A stretch of DNA of 64,000 nt from NCBI RefSeq assembly GCF_029227915.1, contig NC_079887.1, positions 7,874,001 to 7,938,000 on the forward strand, given 5' to 3'. The notes beneath the pieces are model-generated. The model had not been told where the DNA came from and ran no database searches. It worked only from the letters and a program-made list of their open reading frames with translations. The DNA comes from Hydractinia symbiolongicarpus (taxonomy: Eukaryota; Cnidaria; Hydrozoa; Anthoathecata; Hydractiniidae). How positions within the stretch are numbered: the stretch's first letter is position 1; each line of letters begins with the position of its first letter. A program made the position numbers and the translations under genes. Positions 24,701 to 34,100 of the stretch are shown one piece after another.

Positions 24701-25262
24701 TGAATTATTCAATTACTCACCAAGTAATTTTCTTAAGTTTTGCAAGTGACTCTTAATAGCAGTTTGGTATTGCTCTTCAGCCTCTTCCAAATCTTTTACC
24801 AAGGATTTTAAAATTGCATCTTTTCGATCAATTATTCGTTCAAATGTTTGACTTAGAATTTCAATATCTTTTTTTAACTCATTCGATTTACCTAACAAAA
24901 CATGAATTAAAATAAATAATAAAAGGGAAAATAACATATATAGGTAATAAAATACTGCCCTGACCAAGCCATTGTTTCTAAAACATGTCTAGAAACCACA
25001 TCAAAACATCCAATAAATGTAATAGATATGTTGTACCTTCTCTCATTATAACCCTCCACTGATTTTGAAGTTTCGTGAAATTAAACTTAGAGCATCTTTC
25101 TTCTTTAGCAAGTTTATCTTTCAGAAATTGTGTCAGAATCTCTTGTTTTTTCTGCCTCATTTCTTCTTCCGCAAGCAGTTTTTGTTCCATAAATAAAATA
25201 CGTTCTTCCTCTGTCATTTTCGCCATTTTCCCTTTTCCTTTTTTTGCACTTTTCTTTGGCAT
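12777..25262 (-). CDS. DRC2: Dynein regulatory complex subunit 2 (CCDC65), complete 15-exon gene
   Basis: Exons (5' to 3'): 25262-25037, 24891-24721, 23589-23505, 22209-22071, 21586-21512, 20910-20788, 19589-19512, 19069-18999, 18674-18605, 18231-18172, 17361-17269, 16921-16871, 16219-16126, 15411-15339, 12867-12777. All have GT donors and AG acceptors with matching phases, and together make 1,500 bases (499 residues plus TGA; human CCDC65 is close to this length). The product is a coiled-coil protein of the nexin-dynein regulatory complex that controls ciliary beating. Family landmarks recalled for CCDC65 appear in order: [10 protein letters not shown] (46-55), [51 protein letters not shown] (347-353), VLPFYSS (367-373), [24 protein letters not shown] and a C-terminal EAAHIVKH. 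The lysine-rich start and ATG at 25262 also match. No missing segment or frameshift was seen. Confidence 0.93.
13011..13079. mobile_element. Short MITE copy E of the AACCTCGTTCCCAG family
   Basis: A 69-base unit from CAACCATGTTCCCAGATC to CCTTGGGAACAAGGTTG, shorter than the 90-100 base copies. It probably has an internal deletion, with both termini retained. Confidence 0.65.
13699..14090. mobile_element. TIR element with GTAATGCTTCGAATAAACGC ends
   Basis: The left end (13701) GTAATGCTTCGAATAAACGC is matched by the inverted right end CGTTTATTTGAAGCATTAC. The interior repeats the motif GGGGCGTTTATT or GGCGTCTATTCGAGG at least five times and holds a T10/G11 run at about 13751-13771. There is no ORF. 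The ends and subterminal repeats fit a non-autonomous DNA transposon about 390 bases long. Confidence 0.7.
14921..15230 (-). mobile_element. tRNA-derived SINE
   Basis: Read on the minus strand, it opens with a tRNA-like head containing an A-box (TGGTAGAGCG, complement of 15204-15213) and a B-box (GGTTCAAACC, complement of 15169-15178). A body of about 220 bases follows, then an AATAATAATAATAATGATAA tail at 14940-14921. Promoter-like boxes, unrelated body and simple-repeat tail are the hallmarks of a SINE mobilised by a LINE. The head does not fold as a clean tRNA, so this is not called a tRNA gene. Confidence 0.75.
17036..17282. repeat. Diverged tandem duplication covering the DRC2 exon 11 donor
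   Basis: Two copies of a ~110-130 base segment lie side by side. Both start AAATTCTCGCCATAGAACAT (about 17036 and 17151) and run into a GCAAATATT(T/C)CACCTCT stretch (about 17119 and 17255). The copy at 17151-17282 includes the 3' end of exon 11 and its working donor (AGAG|GTGGAA). The copy at 17036-17142 keeps an AGAGGTGAAA echo of that donor without the reading frame. The spare copy lies in the following intron. Confidence 0.8.
20465..20572. repeat. Repeat fragment with CCCGTGG hairpin and GACAGACA run
   Basis: It contains the inverted pair CCCGTGG (20474-20480) and CCACGGG (20487-20493) around AAAAAT, then TTTTGCGTGACAGACAGAC, and ends CGGGCATTATAATATAGATAG. It has the look of a retroelement 3' end: hairpin, short tandem repeat and TATAGATAG-like tail. 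It lies in a DRC2 intron. Family not identified. Confidence 0.45.
21237..21403. repeat. Dispersed repeat copy 1 (related to 27773-27895)
   Basis: It shares TGGTACACTGTGTGG...CGTTTGATGTTG at the left and ATATTTGTGAGGCTAGCCATGT at the right with the copy at 27773-27895, in the same orientation. The middle differs in length. It sits in the intron after DRC2 exon 5. Class unknown. Confidence 0.6.
23890..24646. mobile_element. hAT-like non-autonomous element in DRC2 intron 2 (757 bases)
   Basis: It begins CAGGCCATTTCGTAAGAATT and ends CTCACGAAATGGCCTG, inverted complements over the outer 12 bases. Subterminal GCGTGCG/CGCACGC motifs recur near both ends. CAGG-type termini are usual for hAT transposons. 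The bases CAAGCA lie directly outside both ends and suggest a target duplication, although hAT duplications are normally 8 bases. No transposase ORF is present. Confidence 0.75.
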
Positions 25263-26404
25263 TTTGATTATGTATTAGTAACTTTCAATGTGTTTCTTTA
25301 TTATTATCCTAAATGTAAAACAATTACTGTAATACTTTGATTATAAATACCCCATTCTTCTAAACGTCTCTTTACACTAACACTCCACTCTCCATATTTT
25401 TTTTCAGCAGAAGCTATTTAAAATATACACTAAGAGGAACACTAACACAGAGTTTCTAAAAATTAATCATAATTGACATTTGTTTATGCCCATAAAAAGT
25501 CTATTTTAGCAATATATTCCTGTTATTAAAACTAAGTTAATGAAACACCATTTCATATGAGTACACGCTGTTTTTTTTTATAAAAACCAGTTTTAGCTAC
25601 CGAGGCTTAAGTTTCTTATTTTTTTCTAATTTTGAGGCTAAAACCTAAGTTTCTTAATATTTTTAAATTTTGAGCCTCAGGTTTCTTATAAGCGTGTTTC
25701 TGATAAAAAAAGCATGTAATGATAAAGACGTAAATTATAAAACAATAATAAAACGAAGCTTTTCGTATGCAACACATCTTCAGGTACAAAATCTAAATAT
25801 TAAACAAACTCTAAATATATTATTTACCCATTAACCAAGTCACTTCATTTCTAAATAGGGTTTATGTTTTAGTTTTTTTGATTGTATTTAATTTCGTATT
25901 TTGCTTTTTCAATATATTTACAGATATGAATAGGTAATTCGTGAATTTTTTTTAAAAAACAATCGACTCATTTATGGAGCGGTTTGGTCGAAATTCTTCG
26001 ATGGAACCAGCATTTTGGTTAACCAATGAGGAGATAATTTCTTCGAATTTGGATTTTACTGTTGTGAAGGTATCTTTTTGTTGATCCATTATATCTAATA
26101 GATAGATAGACCTATATTTAAGGTATTAATGCTGATTTCTTCTGAAAATAAAAATCGTTTTCGTGGTCACTTTTCAAGAAATTATACGATTGCTTTATAT
26201 TGTGAAGGCTGACAGCAAGTCGAGGGATGAAATCGGTGAATTTTTATTTAGGAGTGGGCCTTCCACATAATAAGAAATCATTGAATAGTTTGTAATAATT
26301 CGTTTCTGATTGTTCATATAAACTAAAGGAAGAATAAGTGTATTCAACGTCAACTGAGCGAAATTATTTATGACATCGTGGAATAAAAAGAGAGAAGTAT
26401 TTAT
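25263..26404. other. Intergenic upstream of DRC2
   Basis: Contains the promoter side of DRC2, which is transcribed leftward. Three degenerate copies of a GAGGCTTAAGTTTCTTA / GAGGCTAAAACC.. phrase occur near 25600-25690. No coding exon was seen. Confidence 0.5.
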
Positions 26405-27258
26405 CTAACCTTTGAGCATCATCACTAAAAAAGAATGTAGGTGGATTGGATGAATAAATGGTAAGAAGCAGTGAATATATGTTAGCAATGTCTTGCAAAG
26501 GTTCTTAATGTAACATATCCATAGCAGCATCTGTTCCGCAGGCAGTGGTCGCATTGAATTGGGTACAAGCAGTAAAAAACGATCCATAATTGTTACCTTA
26601 ATTCAATTGCGATAGCATGGTTTAAGGAAAAAATGCATATTATGATAATAATAATTAAAGACGTTTAACACGCAAAAAATTTAGGTATATATTAACAAGC
26701 TATATAAATGGAACATTGTCAGGTAAGTTGCATTGCTCTTCTGTAGCAAAATTAAGCTTTCATCCTGAAAATAGTCACCATTTTGGTTTTCATCGTCAGA
26801 TTTAGCATCCTGGGTAGGTATTCAAAAATCTGGGGATTAGTGATGTTTGCTTTTCCTTTTTTGGATAACAGCTTCAACAGTCCATTCCTTGTTGATGTAC
26901 TTATTATAGAGTCATCAGCATTTAGTTTGGTAAGCGGATCAGTTACAGCTGTTTTAAAAGCTGGTGATTTTCCTGTACTAGGTGGACCAACAAAGACTGT
27001 AGATAGGTTAAGATTCATGTTGTATCCCGACCTAACTTCTATCATTGCTCTTCCAGTTGATAATAAATAATTCTTGGTGTTCAGCATTGGTAGTAAAAGA
27101 TAAGCTGCGTTCGTGCCAATTGATGTTGCTTTTAGTTTCAAATATCTGCAAATGTCTTGTGGCAGCGCTTTCTCGAAGTCTAAGTTTACTTTAAATAAAT
27201 GTTGAGTAAGTTCAGCCCATGTTTTATCAACTTGGTTAATAATAATTCGTTTAGTCAT
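26405..27258 (-). pseudogene. Broken P-loop ATPase-like gene resembling DUF3987 proteins
   Basis: From ATG at 27258 a 168-codon frame runs left. It contains a clear Walker A motif, GPPSTGKS (about residues 91-98), followed by AVTDPL and a TSTRNGLLKLL segment. Near 26800 the frame is lost by a one-base shift: the acidic stretch expected after PQIFEYLPRML (SDDENQNGDYF) continues in a neighbouring frame. Further left, 26587-26530 encodes DRFLLLVPNS..PL, which resembles the region downstream of the P-loop in DUF3987-type proteins, but a stop and missing sequence separate it. I recall intact proteins with this order in cnidarian genomes, where they look element-borne. The family link is from memory of motifs; the frame breaks are visible. 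It may still be a gene with unrecognised introns. Confidence 0.55.
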
Positions 27259-27772
27259 TTTTCTTAGATATGACAGTGGAAATGATTTAACGGTAAAGAA
27301 GACAATGTATTCCTGAGAACTAGTTGAAAACGGCGCATGGAAACTCTATTTAAAAACGGCGCATGGAAACTCCATTTAAATGAGGTTCCCAAGTTATCAT
27401 TAAATATTGGCGGTTTAATGGTGCGTGTTAATGGCTGCATGGTTGAAAACAATATTTCGAATTTTTGAGTTATCATTCGCCGACCGACCGACTCTAACAC
27501 CACATATTTGTGACGTCCGCTATAAGACTGGTTTAAAAAGAGTAGGTGTGTGTGGTAGAAGACATGACCAGTGAAGCAGGAAGATCCTGAGCGTTAAGAA
27601 AGAAAAAATGTGACAATAGTGAGGTGGACGCCCAACACTAATTTTAGGGGCAGGCAGAAATCGTTCAGATGAACTAAATAAGAAGCCGAACCGGCGACAG
27701 AATTTAAATATGGACATAAATGTTTCTTTAGCATAGGGATAACCCCAGCCACATAAAGAGAAATGAGAGTGA

Positions 27773-27895
27773 TGGCACACTGTCAGGGTCGTTGGATGTT
27801 GCAGGGAGTTGTCTGGTACAGCACAAATAATAATTGGGTCTGATAAGGTCATAGCTATATATCCCTCTATATTTGTGAGGCTAGCCATGTGAAAT
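27773..27895. repeat. Dispersed repeat copy 2 (related to 21237-21403)
   Basis: TGGCACACTGTCAGGG, CGTTGGATGTTG and ATATTTGTGAGGCTAGCCATGT match the copy at 21237-21403 in order and orientation. It lies about 500 bases beyond the broken P-loop gene and could belong to the same element; this is not shown. Confidence 0.6.
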
Positions 27896-28536
27896 ACGCC
27901 TTTCCGTGGCAATTTCAGTAAAGCTAATGCAGAGATTGTATGAATATTGATAGCTAAATCACCACGCATAAACCATGGAAACAGTGCAAAAGTTAGACTA
28001 AACGCGCCGCTTTCTATTTATTCCCTACTACGACGCCCTCTTTGTTGACCTTCTCGACTGGAAATCATAAAAACAGGAACAACAGACCTGCGTACCCTTG
28101 TTTCCACGGCTTTATGCATGAACAACGCGCGCGCAGCCTTTACAAGTGAGCAAATTTTCTGTACTAACAAATTCATTACATACTTTGCTCCCGGTAAAAT
28201 AGAAAAAATTAAACTGCAAGTAAAAACCGTCAATCCTGTTATAATAAATATATTTAACCTTTACCTAGTCCTAGACACAAGATTGAAATAATGATGAGAT
28301 ATAATTGTTCGAAAAACAAAATAGAATACTTTTCAACTTTTTTTACATTTAAGGCAAAAGAATTCAAACTTCTGAACAGCATTTAGGTGTCACGAAAATG
28401 TGGGTGTCCCTATTATGGACAGTTTTTCTCGTTCATCAACCTCACCCGTGTAGGGCTTGTTTTTTTATAAGGACGGTTTTTTTTAAATCAAGGATTTAAG
28501 CCTGAAGTCGTTTTTATGTTTTCCCATCTCCTTTGG

Positions 28537-28600
28537 CAACCTCGTTCCCAGGGAATTCTGCCTTGTGATGAAGTTTCCTACCGTTTTGTTCTTTGCTAAT
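28537..28600. mobile_element. Truncated MITE copy F of the AACCTCGTTCCCAG family
   Basis: Only the left end, CAACCTCGTTCCCAGGGAATTC followed by TGCCTTG, is recognisable. No matching right end lies within the next 100 bases. Confidence 0.55.
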
Positions 28601-29387
28601 TTGGCATATATCAGGCAAAAAGTTAAAACCCTCCTAACGAATCCCCGACATTTATACCTTGCACTGCTTGTTAGAAAAACCACAGCGTATTTCAAAGAAA
28701 TTTAGGAGTCCGTGCAATTTTCTTGATTGATTTTATTGAGTTAATGTGTAGAAAAACAAAACGAACATCTTTTTCGGCGCTTTATCGACAACTCCCGATC
28801 GTAAAAAAGAAAAGAAAAATTATACAAGCACAAACATAACAAAATTATACATATATTCGTAGAACTACTATATTACAAACATAGGAGTTAAAAAAATTAC
28901 AGTTATTTTTTTTTATATCAATAATTAGTTTTCTATTTATTATTTTATCCACAAAGTTGATTTATACAAGCTGAACTAAGGAACCGAATAGTTTTTCAAT
29001 ATTTCTGTAATATGTTTTTATTTTTATCAGCTTATTGAATGTCTATGATATTTGATATGCTCCATTTAAATGATTTTTAAAAAATATTTATCCTTTCCTT
29101 AATTTTCGCGTTTTGATGTGATACATGCTTCTGATATGAGTGCTATACTCGCCTATTTGTAGTATCAGAATTATTGACTCTTTTCAGGTAACTACCATCC
29201 GTAAATTTTATCTACAAATTACTTTCACGTTTTTCTCTTTTTCCCCCATAACAACACTGTAAGTAACGACTTAAAAAAGCTGCAAAGAAGGTCAATACAT
29301 AAGTCAACGCTAAAATTTGAACCTTCTAGCTAAACCGCTATTTTCAAACCATTTTAGGCATCGTAAAATTAGCTACTCACCAGACCG

Positions 29388-29505
29388 TACGGCCTGTCAA
29401 TGGAAACAGACAGCGAGAGTATGTAAGGGGAATGCCTTGTCAATGGAAATAGGCTGTGAGAGTATGTGAGGCTATGCCCTGTCAATGAAAACAGGCTGTA
29501 AGGAC
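29388..29505. repeat. Tandem array of ~53-base units, about 2.3 copies
   Basis: CCTGTCAATGGAAACAGACAG, CTTGTCAATGGAAATAGGCTG and CCTGTCAATGAAAACAGGCTG occur at about 29392, 29434 and 29479. Spacing is about 42-45 bases, with GAGAGTATGT(A/G)AGG between the first copies. No coding reading is evident. Confidence 0.7.
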
Positions 29506-30029
29506 CGTTCCTCATTTAAAATATAATTCATCTTATTTTGTTAAAACTACTTTATCATCAGATAAACGAAAGTACGGTGTAAAACGTTGTGTTTTTAACA
29601 TTTTCGTCTTTTTCATGTAGAGATTAAAAATATATTTGTCACGATCCTCCCCACATTAAATAAAAAAAACTAAGAATTTAGAGTAAGCTTTCCAAGCAAG
29701 TAAGCTAAAATAAATAACATATATAAGTGAAACTTAACACGAAAGTCAAAAAGCAAATATCAAATCTGGAGAAGCCACGTGATTAAACGCATTACCTCGT
29801 TTTACCTCGTTTAAAGGCGACAAGTAACTCAAGGGAGTTGATGAAAGTATGTGGAATACATAACCATGCGATATGAAAAAAGAGTTTTGGCCTATCCGCG
29901 ACCATGAACGCAATAAGTTATGGATTTTCATATAAAAAATAAAGCAGATTTCACAGACATTTTTAATTTGTTTTTCCCCTAAAATATTCCCGATTAGCTA
30001 CTTGTTGGCATTCTCACGTCAACGAAAAG

Positions 30030-31100
30030 AAGCAGTATGAGAAAGGTTTAAATGTTTTTTTGCATCAAAACAGATTACGTCACAAGGTTTATGGTACTTT
30101 AAAGCCACTTCTTTTGCGGTTTCTATGTTAAACAAGCTGGCCTAAAAATAGAAAACACTCCATCGCATAATGCTTAAATCTTGTAATACCTACTACACAT
30201 ATAGAGAATCAGCGATGCGATTGAGTGTCTAGGCTGAAGTGTCATCAAATATAGTTTTGGCTTGTAGAAAGATATTGTTAAAAAAAATATGATAAGTGCG
30301 GCCGATACTCATTAGCTTAGTTGATGGTAACTGATGATTTGAGGCTGTAGATTTTGACGAAGGAGAATGCACTGAAACAGCTGGAGAGGAGGACCATAGT
30401 GAGTATTGTTCTTTAGAAGTAAATAAAAGCTGCAAAACTTGATGCTAATGTGCTTTTTGTATTAGTAATACAAATATGGATTGCAAAGGCAGAATGCTGC
30501 ACTGCATGGGATTAGTGCCAGACCTCCAATTTATTAATATCCGAAAAACTTATTTTAGGGCGCTTCGAGCGATAAATCGGAATAATATATCAGGTTTTTT
30601 TATGGAACAGTCATATTATTATTAAGAAAGCCAGAAGTACATCTTAAGACATATTTATGGTGGAGGTCCAGTGGATGCACACTGGCTGAGTGCAAAAGAA
30701 AGGTCTCTGGGAAGGTCGCAAATTATGAACTTTTAATACAGTACATGAGAAATACGTGGAATCTCTCTATCTCGACTACTCTATCTCGTACTTCTCTCTA
30801 TCTCGAACTAAAGTCTTTGTCCCTTGGATATTTGTGGTCCGCCTTTTCCTTTCTTCATCTCGAACTTTCCCTTTCTCGAACAAATTTTTTGGTCCCTCGC
30901 GAGTTCGAGATAGAGAGATTCCACTGTAATTATTGTACCTATCATGATGCACAAATGGAGTGACAAATGCACAAATCCGCCGTCAGACGACAGTTTACAT
31001 TTTTTAACGCAAATGTATAATGAAATTGATTGTAACAGACAAAATGAGTGACTGAAAAATCTTTACCACATCCACCTTCTCAGGGCATAGTTCCATAATA
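30030..31100 (-). CDS. Possible small multi-exon gene, unrecognised
   Basis: Three minus-strand pieces look exonic. First, an ATG at about 31098 opens MELCPEKVDV, followed directly by a GTAAAG donor. Second, a TTTTGCAG acceptor at about 30432 precedes a serine-rich segment (SKEQYSLWSSSPAVSVHSPS ...) that runs to about 30310. Third, a CTATTTTTAG acceptor at about 30140 precedes a 40-codon frame (with EVALKYHKPCDVICFD) ending in TGA near 30020. The first two join in phase. The donor between the second and third is not convincing: GTATCG would shift phase and give an early stop. The gene may therefore have another exon, or the third piece may be chance. No family is recognised. Confidence 0.3.
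30739..30926. mobile_element. pogo/Tc1-like MITE with CTCTATCTCGAA termini
   Basis: The right end reads GAGTTCGAGATAGAGAGATTCCACTG followed by TA; the left end carries GTGGAATCTCTCTATCTCG as its inverted complement after TA. At the left the terminal CAGT is separated from GTGGAATC by about a dozen extra bases, suggesting a small insertion in that end. The interior repeats TCTCGAACT. Total 188 bases, no coding capacity. Confidence 0.75.
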
Positions 31101-34100
31101 AAAAATTTTGTAATGGTAACAAAGTTTCAAGGTAATAGACAGGAGACTATGTACTGTGTAACACTTAAATTTAATTGGTTGGAAAAAAGGGATACTTGTT
31201 TTTATTTCATGTAGTAAAAGATTCTAAATTTATCAATTTTATCACTGAATATAAACAAACATAATATTGTGAGCAAATCAGAGTTGTTGATAAGTGTTGG
31301 TGACAAAGATGACTCAACAGATAGCGAGACTTGTTATCAGAAATCGCTTGATCAAAAAGACTGAATCATTAAAACTGTGAGTAAGTACTTTAAGTACATT
31401 TATATACCAATCTAACTAAATCATGAGTAACACAATGCGTCAATGCGTGTTTAGTTTTTTAAATTTTAAACCCATAACTCTAGAACTTATTTTTCGTCAC
31501 AAGCGATTCTATTAGCTAATGAAGTTTTCGAATGTACGGGGATGGTAACATAAGCTGAGAGACAAAGCAACTTCCAGCAAAAGTATTGCGCCATGTTACA
31601 CTTTTAAATTTCAATTTTCACACTGTGTATAGAAGTGAAGCTATTTTGGTGAGTTTAAAGTCTGAAGTATGCTAATTGCGCTAGAAAGTGTGACCAGTAG
31701 ATTAGAAGTAAATATCGCTGTGCCAATGGTTTTTCGTAAGACTGTAGAGCTTATGTTCATATATATCTGTATTTGAATTTGTCTACAGTAGCTAACTAAT
31801 TCTGGAAAAACAAATCGAATTGATTTAATCAACGGTATTGCAATCTATAAAAGCCTAGGGAAGAAGAGTTGGCAACGATGCTGTTGTAACCCCCCCACGC
31901 CCACCACACGTATTTAATGTACCAACCCCCACACTACCCACACCCGCATTAATGATTTTGCTAATGTTTTTTCTCATTGTATATGATTTCTATAACTCCT
32001 CTTTATATAATAACTAAAATGTCGCCCTCCTCTGAAAAAAACACGTTTTAAATATCTACAATATATTTTTGGAGAAACATGAAAAGGACTGGAATTATTA
32101 TAAACGTTTAATTAAAGACACACATTCTTCGCTTTTAAGTTTATTATCCGTGGACCGTATAGTAGCTTGCTTCTTGTCTCTTTGAATCACAAATACACGC
32201 TGAACAAGAAAAAACAAAAACACAGAACTCCTAATTCTTTGGAATATCCTAGCACAGTCGGTCGCTCACACATAGATAAATCAATAATTATACAATAAGT
32301 AAATACAGAAACAAAGAATTTATTGTTCAGATAAAAGGGAAGGTTTAAGGATAAGCTACCCAAAGATTGTCTTATCTCTTAGACACTTATTCTTAATTCT
32401 TGACGATTTATAAATTATATTTCTCTGATGTTGATAAATATTCAATTCGTGATTCAAACTGCTCAGTTTTATCATTAAGTCTTTTTTAATCACCTCAATT
32501 TTTGTATTAATCGGTTTAAAAATCTCATTTTATCGCGGTTTATAAAAGAACTATAATTTTATTTAGAGTTTTATAGAGTTTTGACTTTTCTACTAAATTT
32601 AAATAAAGACATGAAAACGTAAACAAACGATATCGTGGTTTTAAACGATAAGTTTCAAGTGCGCGACTTTTGTTTCAACACACACAAGAAATTGACAAAC
32701 TACATTACGTGAAAAACAGGATGTCAAGTTGATAGTCGTAAGTTTCTTAGATGATTTTATTTTCATGGCGCTAGCGCTCTGTTTTTTCAATAATCTCTAC
32801 CTACGGCTCTTCCTGCTACTGTCAATTCGGATTTGCAGGAAGCCCTCCATCAGGTCATATTTGTGTCATTTCTTTGTAATGACATTTAGTATTCTAAATT
32901 CTAAATCCGAGTATATTCGGGAAAATAAAATCCAGATAAGTGTTGGGAGTGGAATTAATATATGTTTCGCACAAGAGCTGCTAAGTTTGTACAACATATT
33001 TAGCACATGAACAAATTTATGTGTATAAAAAAAGAACACATTTTTATTTGTCAAAAGTGTCTTCTAAAATTTCGCAACTTAGACTCCAGTTTTGTCGTAG
33101 AGTTAAGAATCAAAGGGAAAATAGTTGTAAAGCAAGTCAAAATTTAAATGTTGCTAAAACAATATTTTTATGTCAGCTTAACATGAAATTAGTTTTTTAA
33201 GTTCTCAAAGTCACAAACAGAACAGCATTGTGTAAGTAAAGGAAAAAACAACCGTGGAAAGTTGTAGAATCTTGACAAAAGTTTAAGAGTTTTTATTTGT
33301 TTTGTGCAGACTCTGGCGTCAGTAAGAAAATAAATTAACGTTGTACAATTGCGACATAATATTTTTGGAACATTATCTAATTGCAGATAAAAATGTTAGC
33401 AAGTATTAAGTATTTCAATAAATGCAAAACATTCTCTTTGGAGTCGCAAAAATGAATGTAAAAAAAAATAATATTTGCGCACACAAAATTTATGTAACTA
33501 TATGACAATATAGTACACAGTTAGCATCGTGGATACCATGAAATCAGTGCAGGATGTTCTAAAACAATTAAAAAATAATGTTTGGAAAAAAATCTAGCAA
33601 AAACATAATCTTGCAGCATTGACGTAAGTGAAAAATAATCCATGACGCAAGTTTAGGAACTTAATTCGTAAAAATTTATATCCTGGAGATTAGAACACCA
33701 AAAAAAAGAAGAGCAATAATGTGTAGGTTGGATGAAAAATGAATAAAATAAAATAAATCAACAACCATAGTCTACCAGAAATATAGTTAATAGTACAGAT
33801 CCCAAATATGGTTAACAGTATAGTTGAATAATAATAAAAAAAATTAATAAATAAATTGAACTTATTGTAAACGTCCACCGCCCATGACGTTAAAGTTATG
33901 TATCACAAAGAATTAAGAAAACATGATAAAGTACAAATGTTTATATAAGAATAAAAATACACGAAATGTCATCACAGTGTAAACAAATTTTCGCGTCACT
34001 TCTCGTGTTAATCTCACTTGCTCAGTAAAGACTATGTGACAGTTAAGGAAACGGAAGTGTTGTCATGTAGCCTGACATAAAAGGTAAATACAAGATGGTG

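Larger units (their letters stand above)
27259..30030. other. Intergenic, repeats, no gene established
   Basis: It contains a tandem 24-base duplication (AACGGCGCATGGAAACTC at about 27329 and 27355), the dispersed repeat at 27773-27895, a truncated MITE at 28537-28600 and a tandem array at 29388-29505. A relatively GC-rich patch at 27960-28150 has no recognisable exon. ORFs of 60-149 codons on the minus strand have no family resemblance and are not called. Confidence 0.45.

Noticed and set aside
27520-27969. 149-codon minus-strand ORF
   Set aside because: Overlaps the dispersed repeat shared with 21237-21403, where the frame is not kept; no recognisable domain.
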